Notes: generated by a model from the letters alone, not told the origin. A stretch of 64,000 nucleotides of DNA from Mucilaginibacter sp. (GCF_028288225.1 NZ_JAQBOC010000018.1:1-64000); one strand, 5' to 3'; counted from the stretch's first letter, positions 9,036-17,716 are shown. Numbers and translations are program-made.

Positions 9036-9212
9036 TCAATCGCCTGACAAAGCCCAAATTAAACAAACCACCCATCCGGCTATAGTCCATCCGAAGAATG
9101 GATTGCAAAAGGCTATTGCGGTCGCATTTTTCTTTTTACGGCCAATAATAGCTGGCAGGAAATAGCATAGTCCGGCAACTATTAAAACTAAACAAGCCAA
9201 AAATATATTCAT
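9036..9212 (-). CDS. Superinfection immunity (Imm-type) small membrane protein
   Basis: A 58-residue protein encoded on the minus strand. It has two hydrophobic segments (about residues 3-19 and 42-55) separated by a basic turn. The pattern YFLPAIIGRKKKN followed by FFGWTIAGWVVCLIWAL matches the small superinfection-immunity family named after phage T4 Imm (PF14373). In T4, Imm blocks DNA entry by related phages at the inner membrane. Here the protein sits between a putative defence pair and an S41 peptidase, which makes an exclusion role attractive. Homologues are also common as uncharacterised chromosomal genes, so the role is not certain. The ATG at 9212 and TGA at 9036-9038 define it clearly. 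Confidence 0.7.
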   Translation of the reverse strand: MNIFLACLVLIVAGLCYFLPAIIGRKKKNATAIAFCNPFFGWTIAGWVVCLIWALSGD

Positions 9213-9267
9213 TGCAGCAAGGTTTATCCGAAGCTACTTAAACTTATCCAAATAACAAACTTCCAGG

Positions 9268-9294
9268 CCGGTTCAAGCAGCCCCCTTGAACCGG
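9268..9294. repeat. Perfect hairpin CCGGTTCAAG-N7-CTTGAACCGG
   Basis: A 10-bp perfect stem with a 7-base loop, built on the same TTCAAG word as the elements at 14613, 16949 and 17717. It lies between the Imm-type gene and the S41 peptidase stop and could end transcription in either direction, though no T-run follows. Confidence 0.6.
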
Positions 9295-9376
9295 CGTGGG
9301 TTGCGGGAATACGCAGGGTCTCCCCCACGGGAAACCCTGCTAAAACGGAGCATGTGCCACGAAGTTTTAAATCTTT

Positions 9377-10657
9377 TTATTGGATCTTTGGTTTAAACGA
9401 GATGTTACCGTTGCTCCAGTAAAACTGCATACCGGAAGCGGACCCTTGTTGCTGGCCGAATTTAATCTGTACATTTTCGTCCAACTGGAAAAAACCGGGC
9501 GAAATATAACGCAATTTAAAAACCTGGTTCCCGCGTTCCGGGTTTTCACAATACAGGGCACCCTCCTTTACATAAAACTTTAGCCCGCCCTCATAAGTTC
9601 CAAGGTAGGCTTGCACAGCCTGGGCGTCTACCGGCCGGTCAACGGCTTTATGCTGATTTGCAGCCCAGGAATTCGGGAATAAAGCTAAAGTGACATCGTC
9701 CAGCGATGCATCCCCCTTAAGTGCAATGTCAGGAATAACCCCGGTGCCTTCCCATTCTGTCCCGGTATGGATATTATACGTATGGGCAAACGGAATGCCC
9801 GCTACAAAGCCATGTCCCAAAAAAACCGGCCCTACCGGATGGGAGCCGCCTGCTGTTTTTTCACCTGCTATAGTTCCCCTTTTTGTCGCCTGCATCGCGT
9901 AGGCGAGATCTTCAGCCGCCGAAACCGTGTTGCTGCTGGTTAATACATACACCGGCATCCGCAGGATAAGCCCGTCGGTGGCTGTTGGGTCCGTCCAGCC
10001 CTTTGCGGTGTCACGCTTGTTGGGGACAATGATATCATTTACCCGGGTCTTGTCCGCAAAAAAATAACTCGCCACCTGTTTAACCATCTCCGGGCTGCCG
10101 CCATGGTTTTCCCGAAGATCGATGATCAATGCTTTGGTATGCCGTACAAAGCGAAAAGCCGCTGTAACGGTTTCTTTGGCGGCGGGGCTAACATCCATAA
10201 ACCCGTTAAATTTTACGTAGCCCACATTGCCTGGTAAAATTTCTGAAGCTGTGAACGCAAAATTACGCTCCGCCATATCGGCATTTCTAAGCGAATCCTG
10301 GTGCGGGTTGGGAGCACGCATTGGCGGAGGCGCACCCATTTGCGCTAGCCGGGGATCGAAATGGAAACCCATGTGCAGGTCAGGACAGGCAGTTTGCAGG
10401 TCGGCCGAGATCCGCGCGGCAAACTGCTGCGGGTCTTTGATAGCCCGGTAGGCGCCCTTTGCCAATTGCCCCTTAAGGTATTTACTCATAACCAGTGCTT
10501 TATCTGTGAAAACATAGTTAGTGATCAATGCTTTGGACAACGTATCGATCACTACCCGTGTGAGTTCCGGCGTCATTACAACGGCAGTAGCCTGCGGCCT
10601 TTCCTGCGCCATGCAGGCTAAGGAAATTGTTAAAAGGAACAATGTTATTTTTTTCAT
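9377..10657 (-). CDS. S41 family peptidase, secreted
   Basis: A 426-residue protein with an N-terminal signal peptide (KKITLFLLTISLACMAQ). The C-terminal-processing-peptidase fold is shown by ALIIDLRENHGGSPEMV and by VLTSSNTVSAAEDLAYAM, where the Ser before AAE is the expected nucleophile. The segment GEKTAGGSH follows as in IRBP-like S41 members. No PDZ domain is obvious, which also fits the IRBP-like branch. The final 90 residues form an extra beta-rich domain (AYLGTYEGGLKFYV). It probably cleaves proteins or peptides in the periplasm. It is a single gene with repeats on both sides. Confidence 0.85.
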   Translation of the reverse strand: MKKITLFLLTISLACMAQERPQATAVVMTPELTRVVIDTLSKALITNYVFTDKALVMSKYLKGQLAKGAYRAIKDPQQFAARISADLQTACPDLHMGFHFDPRLAQMGAPPPMRAPNPHQDSLRNADMAERNFAFTASEILPGNVGYVKFNGFMDVSPAAKETVTAAFRFVRHTKALIIDLRENHGGSPEMVKQVASYFFADKTRVNDIIVPNKRDTAKGWTDPTATDGLILRMPVYVLTSSNTVSAAEDLAYAMQATKRGTIAGEKTAGGSHPVGPVFLGHGFVAGIPFAHTYNIHTGTEWEGTGVIPDIALKGDASLDDVTLALFPNSWAANQHKAVDRPVDAQAVQAYLGTYEGGLKFYVKEGALYCENPERGNQVFKLRYISPGFFQLDENVQIKFGQQQGSASGMQFYWSNGNISFKPKIQ

Positions 10658-10950
10658 GGTTTGATTGGTTTAAGATTCAGTTATTACCAGTTCCACACCA
10701 ACTCAGATCACTTGATTGTGCCTGTTGTATAAATTGCCACGGATGGGAACGTGCGGTAACCAAGGTAAGGAAATGTTTTCAATTCTGCATCACAATCCCG
10801 CTGTCCGTAGGTACTGTGTCTACGGACAAATTATACCCGTAGTCTATGACTACTGTATGGCGGAAAGCAACTAACAGGATAATAGTGATGCTTTACAAAC
10901 GTCCTGCACAAATGCCTTTTAATGCTTATTTTCGAAAAAACCAATCCACC
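10658..10950. repeat. Spacer with CTGTCCGTAG-family repeat, copy 1
   Basis: TGTCCGTAG (10802-10810) pairs with CTACGGACA (10820-10828), and GTAGTC/GACTAC (10839-10853) forms a second hairpin. The same two-hairpin arrangement recurs at 14466-14515, with degenerate copies at about 11256-11291 and 18098-18195. No gene is supported in the rest of the gap. Confidence 0.65.
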
Positions 10951-11238
10951 ATGAAAACTTTAGCCGAATTTAAAGCATCATTAAATTTAGAACAGCCCGC
11001 TAGTGAACTTTCTGTGCAGTTAAAAAGCCTTTGGTACGATGGCAAGGGCGATTGGCACCAGGCACATGCACAAGTTGATCACCTGGATGATCAGGCATCT
11101 GCGTGGGTACATGCCTACCTGCACCGTAAAGAAGGTGATATCCGAAATGCGGATTATTGGTACAGCAAAGCACGCCAAACCCGCCCGAAGCTTTCGCTGG
11201 AAAAGGAATGGGAGCAGTTGGTAGTACAGTTTCTTTGA
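10951..11238 (+). CDS. Conserved hypothetical protein (about 95 residues)
   Basis: The reading frame is longer, but ATG 10951 is the likely start because the upstream part is translated repeat. The protein contains LWYDGKGDWHQAH, ASAWVHAYLHRKEGD and NADYWYSKA. I recall this pattern from a small conserved family of unknown function found in several phyla; the aromatic and His-rich helices suggest a compact helical fold. It has no signal peptide. It is flanked by copies of the CTGTCCGTAG repeat on both sides and has no operon partner. Confidence 0.75.
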   Translation: MKTLAEFKASLNLEQPASELSVQLKSLWYDGKGDWHQAHAQVDHLDDQASAWVHAYLHRKEGDIRNADYWYSKARQTRPKLSLEKEWEQLVVQFL

Positions 11239-11255
11239 GCGGACTTTTGGAAATC

Positions 11256-11291
11256 ATGCCCGCTGTCCGGGACTGCGTCTACGGACAGTTG
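11256..11291. repeat. CTGTCCG-family repeat, copy 2 (degenerate)
   Basis: CTGTCC...GTCTACGGACAG forms an imperfect hairpin just after the small conserved gene. Wording matches the copies at 10802 and 14466. Confidence 0.5.
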
Positions 11292-11479
11292 GGGGCGTTC
11301 AAACCAATTATCAAGCAAGTGGTTATAAAGGAATTCAAAAAAGGACAATATTCTGATGCAGTTTTTGTATTATTTTAACTAATATTGATCTTGATCTTAA
11401 TGTCGCCTTGGCAATAAGATTATACGGCTTAACCCGCCGGCAGTCCTAAACAATAATTTATCACAAAAAATTTAAAATT

Positions 11480-12496
11480 ATGAGCCAAAATCACAGAATC
11501 GACATCGCTCAACAACCATCGTTTATTCCAGCAGGATGGATTGGTGGTTTTTCCGAAAATCCGCCCAATCAGCCTTATCCAAACGCACAACTTCTTTCAT
11601 CACTGCCTTTTGAAGGAAATTTGGATCACATTCCAAACATTACGCGTATGTTGAGGGCTAAGTGGCCGGAATTTAGCTGGGAGCTAACTAAAGGAGATCC
11701 CGCTACAAGAATGTACCAAATGTTCGCGCCGGATATATCCAGGCTCGGGTATGATAATACCGGAAGAGTCTGGTCTATCATATGCCCTCAACAAGGCGTC
11801 TATTTTCCGACACTGGGTGCTACGATGAATATTGAAGTTACCGTTACCGGAAACAGGGGTTGGATTAACGAGACTGCACCTGAAGAACAGTTATTTGCAG
11901 CAGATATAACCATTAAACCTACCATTTGGTTTAGCCCGGACAGTGTTGACGGGAAGTTTTGGCAACTGCTGCTGAAGTTGGACGACAAATTGAATAACAA
12001 GCTGCCGCTCAGTAAACTTAAAGGAATCAGGATAAATGCAACTGATGAGGGTGGCAAAAATGACATACAAGTGCGGATGGGTGAACGCCCTGATTATCCT
12101 TTTCCTGACCGGGCCAAACATTGGAATGACTATGCATGGGCTGTTGCAAATTTAGCAGTGAGGATAGGAGATATCGATTCAACTTCTGACCCGAAAGCTG
12201 ATGATTTTAACAACCAGGTTATGGAAATTTTTAATTTAGGATCCGGTAATCTGTTACAGGCAGGCAATGTTTTGACCTGGAACCTCTGGGCTGGTTCGCC
12301 TGAGTTAGTAAATCAGGATGAATGGGCACATCACGCAGAATATTGGAGGCATTCAATTGATGTAAACCATCGCCCGCCCGTAGGCGAAGGAAGCGGCATA
12401 GGCGACATTAATGGCAAACCATTTAATGCTGATCAAATTGCTTTAGGTTTAAAAATTGCCGAATTTTCTGCATGGATAGCATGGGAGCTGTTATAA
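11480..12496 (+). CDS. Hypothetical protein
   Basis: I do not recognise this 338-residue protein. It has no signal peptide or membrane helix. It is rich in Trp and in short beta-type stretches (VYFPTLGATMNIEVTV, GKFWQLLLKLDDKL), with an acidic, polar C-terminal part. The ATG at 11480 is clean and the frame is long and intact, so it is a real gene. A strong symmetrical hairpin lies just after the stop (12540-12571). Nothing nearby hints at function. Confidence 0.7.
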   Translation: MSQNHRIDIAQQPSFIPAGWIGGFSENPPNQPYPNAQLLSSLPFEGNLDHIPNITRMLRAKWPEFSWELTKGDPATRMYQMFAPDISRLGYDNTGRVWSIICPQQGVYFPTLGATMNIEVTVTGNRGWINETAPEEQLFAADITIKPTIWFSPDSVDGKFWQLLLKLDDKLNNKLPLSKLKGIRINATDEGGKNDIQVRMGERPDYPFPDRAKHWNDYAWAVANLAVRIGDIDSTSDPKADDFNNQVMEIFNLGSGNLLQAGNVLTWNLWAGSPELVNQDEWAHHAEYWRHSIDVNHRPPVGEGSGIGDINGKPFNADQIALGLKIAEFSAWIAWELL

Positions 12497-12539
12497 AAAC
12501 ATCGTTTAAAGCTGCCAAAATAGTTTTTAGATAGTAACA

Positions 12540-12571
12540 AAATCCTGTAAATCGTTTGATTTACAGGATTT
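12540..12571. terminator. Terminator-like hairpin, 13-bp stem
   Basis: AAATCCTGTAAAT (12540-12552) pairs perfectly with ATTTACAGGATTT (12559-12571) around a 6-base loop. It lies 43 bases after the 338-residue hypothetical gene and also faces the end of the DHFR-like gene, so it may work both ways. The word AAATCCTGTAAAT also occurs between trpB and trpA, so it belongs to a dispersed repeat family. Confidence 0.65.
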
Positions 12572-12773
12572 TGCGTTTTTTGTCGGGACAGATTGTGGGG
12601 CACGAGTCGCTTTTGCACACCTGGACAGCTCCCAGACTCGCCTGAAAAGGGCCTTGTTGAGGGAACGCGCGAAACGGTGAACTTTTTGGTGGATTTGAAA
12701 GCCATACTGGCCAGGCTGAACAAACCAATAATAATAGATTGTCGCCCGCTCAGCCGCCTGCATCGGTGAAATA

Positions 12774-13343
12774 TTAGGATTTCAGCGGTCCAACGTGTCG
12801 ATAAGTGTTGATGAATAAACCTGTGGGCGTGGTCTTCGAGTCAACAAAAGCAAGTTCCCGGGCGTCAATACTGTCCGACAATAAGCGTTTACCCCGGCCA
12901 AGCAAAACCGGGTAGGTGATGAGCACAACCTCGTCAGCCAGTCCCTGGTCAAGCAGCACGGATGTTAGCGTCGAACTTCCAACCACGATCAGGTTGGGGC
13001 CGTCTGTCGACTTGAGATCGCGAACTGCCGCTATAACGTCCCCGCCCAAATGTTGCACCGGGCCCCATTCCAGGCTGTCGGGCCTGTGGGTTACGATGTA
13101 TTTCGTTGCAGCGTTTATAGCATTTGCCATTGGGAAATCTCCGGCAGTAGGCCAAAAGCCACTAAATATATCGTAGGTGTGGCGGGCAAGCAGCAGGTCA
13201 AAGTTCGGCCCGTATGCCTCCAATAGGATTGCCGCCCCGGCAGGGCTTCGATAGGGTGTCGTCCATGCGCCATAGGTGTAGTCTCCGTCATGTTCTATCA
13301 CGCCATCCAGCGAGATATGTTCAAAAATTCTGATCTTTCTCAT
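12774..13343 (-). CDS. Dihydrofolate reductase family protein (RibD C-terminal type)
   Basis: A 189-residue protein starting at the ATG at 13343; the upstream extension is unlikely. MRKIRIFEHISLDGVIE is the usual N-terminal strand and loop of the RibD_C/DHFR-like group. LLLARHTYDIFSGFW, LIVVGSSTLTSVLLDQGLAD and YPVLLGRGKRLL are the further family hallmarks (NADPH-binding region and the VxPVxLGxGxxLF-like strand). Proteins of this type are probable NADPH-dependent reductases of unknown substrate. It stands alone, 84 bases after an alpha/beta hydrolase gene on the same strand. Confidence 0.85.
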   Translation of the reverse strand: MRKIRIFEHISLDGVIEHDGDYTYGAWTTPYRSPAGAAILLEAYGPNFDLLLARHTYDIFSGFWPTAGDFPMANAINAATKYIVTHRPDSLEWGPVQHLGGDVIAAVRDLKSTDGPNLIVVGSSTLTSVLLDQGLADEVVLITYPVLLGRGKRLLSDSIDARELAFVDSKTTPTGLFINTYRHVGPLKS

Positions 13344-13427
13344 TTTTTTATAATTAGTTTGTAGATGATTTGACATTAACACTCGTAGTTCGAAAATATT
13401 TATCGAAGCACTTTTTTACGATTATGT

Positions 13428-14303
13428 TTACTTCAAAAAGCCATCCAGGTAACCTAATATGGTACCCGACTGCATCATCACGCCAACATGACTCTGCGAA
13501 GGAACAACGGCCAAATGCGATTTTGGCATCGGTTGCATATCAGCAGATCCGCCACCTCCCAGTAATTGATAGGTTTTCGCCAACTCAACTTTATCCAGGC
13601 CATCATTGTCGCCTGAAATGATCAATACCGGCGATGTAATTTTCGCAATATTGCTGTCGCCCATGTCGAATGACGTAGCGAGAAAACCAAGCATCTGGTC
13701 TATGAACTTTGTCCATTTTGTTTTGTCAGGCGCTACTGCATCATATGCCGTTTTCATCGGGCTATTCGCAAACATTTCAGGCTTCATGTTTTTAAACGCA
13801 TTAGCTATTTGGGGCGCCCAACCCGTACTTTTATAAGTAGAAGAAATGATCACTAATTTTTTTACCCGTTTAGGGCTTTTTATGGTCAACTGGTAAGCCA
13901 CGGAACCACCCATGCTATATCCCACAACATCAGCACTGTCAACTTTTAAATAATTCATTACCCCATCTACATCACTTGCCAGGGTAGCCAGGTCTAATTT
14001 TCTGTCTGAATATGGTGTGTGCCCATGTCCCTGCATTTCAATGGCAATTACTTTTCGTGTTTTTGACAATTCAGGTATTAATTGCCCCCAGTTCCCCTCA
14101 ATGGTCATGAAAGCACCATGCAGCAAAACCAGAGGCGTACCCTCACCATATACTTCGTAATAAACTTTAATACCATTAACAGGTACATAGCCACTGTCGG
14201 CAGGTTTAAGCTGTTGCCCGTTAGACTGAAATACTGTAAAACAAAGCATAGCAATTATTAATACCGGTTTGAGGACATGAGGTCCTTTAAATACTCTTTT
14301 CAT
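13428..14303 (-). CDS. Alpha/beta hydrolase, exported
   Basis: A 291-residue protein with a signal peptide ahead of NGQQLKPADSG. The fold is shown by PLVLLHGAF (oxyanion region) and VVGYSMGGSVAYQL with the nucleophile Ser, followed by VLIISGDNDGLD for the Asp and SQSHVGVMM for the His. EMQGHGHTPYSD is typical of the COG0596 group that includes esterases and C-C hydrolases. The start at 14303 is chosen because it begins the signal peptide; the frame extends 18 codons further. Substrate unknown. Confidence 0.85.
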   Translation of the reverse strand: MKRVFKGPHVLKPVLIIAMLCFTVFQSNGQQLKPADSGYVPVNGIKVYYEVYGEGTPLVLLHGAFMTIEGNWGQLIPELSKTRKVIAIEMQGHGHTPYSDRKLDLATLASDVDGVMNYLKVDSADVVGYSMGGSVAYQLTIKSPKRVKKLVIISSTYKSTGWAPQIANAFKNMKPEMFANSPMKTAYDAVAPDKTKWTKFIDQMLGFLATSFDMGDSNIAKITSPVLIISGDNDGLDKVELAKTYQLLGGGGSADMQPMPKSHLAVVPSQSHVGVMMQSGTILGYLDGFLK

Positions 14304-14465
14304 AAAATGTAATTTAAATTGTTTTGAGTTTATTGACAATACAAATATCGAAGTCATTTCAGGGTTTTACGCTGTGTAAAAACGACAAATTAAGGGTGGA
14401 ATCGAGACAAGATATTGCCGTTATATCGGAAAAAGAGTATCAGGGGTTCGACTGTAGTCGCCGCT

Positions 14466-14515
14466 GTCCGTAGAACGCGTCTACGGACTATTATGCCTGT
14501 AGTCTGTGACTACAG
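14466..14515. repeat. CTGTCCGTAG-family repeat, copy 3 (best copy)
   Basis: GTCCGTAG (14466-14473) pairs with CTACGGAC (14481-14488), and CTGTAGTC (14497-14504) pairs with GACTACAG (14508-14515). The two hairpins, their spacing and the linker TATTATGCC match 10802-10853 closely. Confidence 0.7.
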
Positions 14516-14612
14516 TATCTCAACTGCAACAATCCGACAGATGCGGGCAATTATAAAACTATATCATGGCGAAATGGAACTATGTAGTCCGTGCGCTGGA
14601 GACACAGTCTTC

Positions 14613-14800
14613 GCCGCCCGTTCAAGCGTGCCGCTTGAACGCCCCAAATTTAAGCATCCTGCTTAAATCACTAAATAACATGTAACGAAGTTCGGATTGG
14701 CCCTGCGTGTCCATAAAATAAAAGCAACAGACTTTTATTTTATGCGGGACGCTTAAATTTCTATATATCCAGGCGGCACGCTTGGACAGGCGGGGTTTAT
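14613..14800. repeat. Palindromic TTCAAGC element, copy A
   Basis: CGTTCAAGC-GTGCC-GCTTGAACG (14619-14641) is a perfect 9-bp hairpin, followed by AAGCATCCTGCTT. At the right end TGCGGGACGCTTAAAT and CAGGCGGCACGCTTGGA mirror these words. The whole forms a long imperfect inverted repeat of about 185 bases. Copies B (16949-17128) and C (17717-17970) share order and spacing, so this is a mobile or REP/MITE-like element with no coding capacity. Confidence 0.7.
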
Positions 14801-14929
14801 ACAGTCGTTTAAAATTTGTAAATTGCCTGTATATTTAACCGTCAGCTTTAAACAGCTTCGTAACAAACACCTCAACCAGCACACCAATTGAGCCCAAAAA
14901 GACCATAAACCAAGTAAAACAGCTTAACG

Positions 14930-16321
14930 ATGAATAAAATCCTTTACATTATTTTAATTGTTTTTTTGGGTCTAACCACAGCCTCCGGTATATGGAACTT
15001 CATAATCGGGTTCAAAATGGGGCCGGAAATTTACAAGCTCGATTCCTACGTCCAGTGGTTTTTAGTGGGGAACATCACTGCCTTTATAGGATCAATATTA
15101 TTGTTGAAGTATTATTACGATCGAAACTACCGGTTGGCCTTTTTTACAGGAGTCATTGTCGTAATAACAAATCTCGGCTATACCACTGTCCTTTATATCG
15201 CCTTAACGTCAGGAGAATTAAGAAGCTATTATATGCCTGCAGTTCTTCTTAACTTATGCGCTATTATTGTATACGCTGTAGTCCTTATATTTTCAAATAC
15301 ACGAAAAAGATTCTGGTTAAAACTGGTAGGATTTTGCGGGTTGGTGATCGGCCTCGTTTTAGTGTCGGCACTTATTGGAGGCATGTATCCTAAAAATGCA
15401 TGGATTATTAACATATTTGGAAAAATCGCCCAATGGAGTCCGATTGCCTGGTACCTGGTTGATGTTATGTTTATCATGAATTTCGTGGGTGAGTTCAGAA
15501 CATTAAAGACCGAAAATGCGAATGTACCCAGGCAGAGATTTTTAGTAAGCATATTAGGTGTACTTGCGATAGCCGCTGTAGTATTTACAATAACAACTGG
15601 AAAATTATTGGTCAATGAAAGTGATTCGCAATATGATTGGCGAAAAGACACTGCTGTACAGGCGCAGCGATTGGTTTGGTTAGCAGGGGGAGCCAGAACT
15701 TTTGTTGACAGCGAAGGAGACAGCCTGCATTATCTTTTAATAAAGCCACAAAATTATGATAAGCAAAAGAAGTACCCGTTAGTTGTGTGCCTGCCTTATG
15801 GTGGTTACGAGGCCGGAGCGGCCGAGTTACTGTCAACTGATGGCCGCAGAAGTACATACCCTGCATTTATTTTTGTACCCTATTGCCCCGAAGGCGAAGG
15901 CTGGGGAGGTATTCCCGGGTGCGCTTCGCTGGATTTGTTGGTTTATGAAACCATTAGTGCGCTGACCGAGCCGGGAATAGATGTAAAAAGACGTTACGTA
16001 ACAGGTGTATCACGAGGTGGGTATGGAACCTGGCAATTTATTTGTAGCCGTCCCGATATGTTTGCCGCTGCTATGCCAGTTTGCGGAGGAGGCGACCCTG
16101 AACTTGCATCAAAAATTGTTAATATGCCTATATGGGCTTTCCATGGTGCAAATGATAAGAATGTGCCGGTCAGTGGCTCGCGAGATATAATTTCGGCGAT
16201 AAAAAAGGCCGGCGGACACCCGCGATATACGGAATATCCTGATGAAGCGCACAACATTTGGGACAAGGTTAGTGATACGCCGGGTTTATGGAACTGGCTT
16301 TTTGCGCAGAAACGGGAATGA
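14930..16321 (+). CDS. Membrane-anchored alpha/beta hydrolase (prolyl-oligopeptidase-like esterase)
   Basis: A 463-residue protein. The first 240 residues hold about seven hydrophobic membrane segments. The soluble C-terminal half is an alpha/beta hydrolase: YVTGVSRGGYGTWQF has the nucleophile Ser in GVSRGG, AFHGANDKNVPV supplies the Asp, and YPDEAHNIWD the His. This pattern matches PHB-depolymerase/esterase-like peptidase S9 relatives. The order membrane-then-hydrolase is unusual for the family and suggests a catalytic domain held at the membrane. It is a single gene, followed by a terminator (16373-16405). Confidence 0.75.
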   Translation: MNKILYIILIVFLGLTTASGIWNFIIGFKMGPEIYKLDSYVQWFLVGNITAFIGSILLLKYYYDRNYRLAFFTGVIVVITNLGYTTVLYIALTSGELRSYYMPAVLLNLCAIIVYAVVLIFSNTRKRFWLKLVGFCGLVIGLVLVSALIGGMYPKNAWIINIFGKIAQWSPIAWYLVDVMFIMNFVGEFRTLKTENANVPRQRFLVSILGVLAIAAVVFTITTGKLLVNESDSQYDWRKDTAVQAQRLVWLAGGARTFVDSEGDSLHYLLIKPQNYDKQKKYPLVVCLPYGGYEAGAAELLSTDGRRSTYPAFIFVPYCPEGEGWGGIPGCASLDLLVYETISALTEPGIDVKRRYVTGVSRGGYGTWQFICSRPDMFAAAMPVCGGGDPELASKIVNMPIWAFHGANDKNVPVSGSRDIISAIKKAGGHPRYTEYPDEAHNIWDKVSDTPGLWNWLFAQKRE

Positions 16322-16372
16322 TAGAATTTTATGGTTTAGCCTGGCTAATGTTATCAAGACACCATAAACAAC

Positions 16373-16405
16373 AAAGCCCGGCATCTCCATATCAGGCTTT
16401 TTGTT
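16373..16405 (+). terminator. Terminator of the membrane esterase gene
   Basis: AAAGCC...GGCTTT with a 16-base interior and a tail TTTTTGTT. The same wording (AACAAAGCCCG...AGGCTT) recurs at 17670 and 30377, so these terminators share a common origin or are a repeat family. Confidence 0.65.
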
Positions 16406-16407
16406 CG

Positions 16408-16556
16408 AAAATTTGTCACCTTATCAGAATAAAAGTAAAAATTTGAAAATAGGGATTAATCAAACACCTTATGATGTAAGAGAGATTATCAAGAAAGACG
16501 GTTTGAAAGATATTACCGGCAACGGCATAGTTGACATTGAAATTGACTTCCTATGA
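16408..16556 (+). pseudogene. Possible gene remnant, no start codon
   Basis: An open frame without ATG reads, near its end, KIGINQTPYDVREI and DGLKDITGNGIVDIEIDF before the TGA at 16554-16556. The wording is protein-like rather than random, but the frame begins inside terminator sequence and is only about 50 codons. It may be the 3' end of a lost gene. Family unknown. Confidence 0.3.
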
Positions 16557-16948
16557 TTATGAACACATTCACGCCTATAGCTATGCTTTAAACACAAATA
16601 CCCCTAGGGGTTATATAAGAGGTTAATTGCTTACTAAGAGATTATTATGTCGTAACTGTTTTATTCAATAAAAACATTAATAACATTTGATCGTCTGTGA
16701 CGCCAATATCAATGTTGCATAATTGAATTTTTGTAATTATCTCGTTTATTAAGGAAGTGGTTTCCTGGTCGGTAAACCATGCTTTTATAATAGAATTTGT
16801 ATTCATGTGCACTAATCGAATTGTCAATAAAAAAACTAACCATTTAAAATGCGTCTGCTTTTAATAATTAGTCTTAGATTATACGTAATAGTCTAAAATT
16901 TAGTTACTAAAAAACAATAAAAGATTGACGATACCATTTTTTGTCCCC
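16557..16948. other. AT-rich stretch, no supported gene
   Basis: A 60-codon minus-strand frame (16645-16827) exists, with no recognisable content and no partner; I do not call it. The rest is AT-rich spacer before palindromic element B. Confidence 0.45.
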
Positions 16949-17128
16949 CCGCCCGTTCAAGCGTGCCGCTTGAACGCCCCAAATTCAAGCGTCCCGCTTA
17001 AATCACTAGATAACTTTTAACGAAGTTCTGATTAGCACTGCCTGGTCATAAAATAAGAGCTACAGGCTTTTAATTTAAGCGGGACGCTGCTTAATCCCAG
17101 GGTGCCGCTTGGATAAGCGGGGACGTCT
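16949..17128. repeat. Palindromic TTCAAGC element, copy B
   Basis: CGTTCAAGC-GTGCC-GCTTGAACG (16954-16976) is identical in stem and loop to copy A. AAGCGTCCCGCTTAAATCAC follows. The right end carries TTTAAGCGGGACGCTG and GGTGCCGCTTGGATAAGCGGGG, mirroring the left end. It lies on one side of an AT-rich ORF pair whose other side holds copy C. Confidence 0.7.
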
Positions 17129-17157
17129 ATCTCTATATTTCTACCTTATTACGGACA

Positions 17158-17382
17158 TTAGTTGGATAGAATAAAATAAATTTTTTTATGCCTCTTGTTT
17201 CTGGCTATATAGAACCTATCTATTTGTATTACATCAAATTCATTCTTCGAGATGTTATTAAAGTTTAGAAACCAAATTGGTTTTTGTTTTATGTGAACAT
17301 TTACTTTTTTTTCAAACAATGAAAAATTTATTTTTCTTGTTTGAGGTTTTGTAAATGTTGTATCATAGAAACTATTGTTCAT
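17158..17382 (-). CDS. Hypothetical, downstream half of a coupled or split gene
   Basis: A 74-residue AT-rich frame. Its ATG follows directly on the TAA of the upstream frame, in the same phase with no base between. It is basic and aromatic (HIKQKPIWFLNFNN, RHKKIYFIL). Either two small genes are translationally coupled, or one gene of about 170 codons has acquired an in-frame stop. No family recognised. It lies between palindromic elements B and C. Confidence 0.35.
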   Translation of the reverse strand: MNNSFYDTTFTKPQTRKINFSLFEKKVNVHIKQKPIWFLNFNNISKNEFDVIQIDRFYIARNKRHKKIYFILSN

Positions 17383-17670
17383 TTAAGAAAATGATCCAAA
17401 TGCACATAATGAATCAAGACAAGAACTATTAAAAAGTTCATAAGCATCTTTAGAAACTATAGGTGGGAACCATCCTTTATTTCTTTGATTCACTTTGTTA
17501 AAGTCCTCGAAATTGTCATAATGTTGTTGATATTCCTGACAAGCAGAAAATAATAGCAGGAAGGGTTTTACTAGTGCTTGTTCTTTGGAGCCATTTAAAT
17601 TCAAATATATGCTAAAAAAAACACTTGATCCAACAAATACTTTGTCTCCGTAAGAATCCTTACTAAGCAT
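17383..17670 (-). CDS. Hypothetical, upstream half of a coupled or split gene
   Basis: About 95 residues from ATG 17670; a further ATG lies at 17691 and the frame opens inside the terminator/repeat sequence. It contains VFVGSSVFFSIYLNLNG and LFSACQEYQQHYDNF. It reads without interruption into the next frame except for a single TAA at 17383-17385. The composition is much more AT-rich than the nearby core genes, which hints at transfer. Function unknown. Confidence 0.35.
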   Translation of the reverse strand: MLSKDSYGDKVFVGSSVFFSIYLNLNGSKEQALVKPFLLLFSACQEYQQHYDNFEDFNKVNQRNKGWFPPIVSKDAYELFNSSCLDSLCAFGSFS

Positions 17671-17716
17671 AAACAACAAAGCCCGATCCATTTTGCGGAC
17701 CAGGCTTTGTGTCGAT

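Larger units (their letters stand above)
14304..14929. other. Repeat-filled intergenic region
   Basis: No gene is supported in this 626-base gap. It holds one good copy of the CTGTCCGTAG family (14466-14515) and the first copy of the large palindromic TTCAAGC element (about 14613-14800). The last 130 bases may contain the promoter of the membrane esterase gene. Confidence 0.55.

Noticed and set aside
14415-14666. An 83-codon plus-strand frame
   Set aside because: It is made of the CTGTCCGTAG repeat and the start of element A.
16645-16827. A 60-codon minus-strand frame
   Set aside because: No recognisable motif, no partner, AT-rich spacer; chance is as likely as coding.
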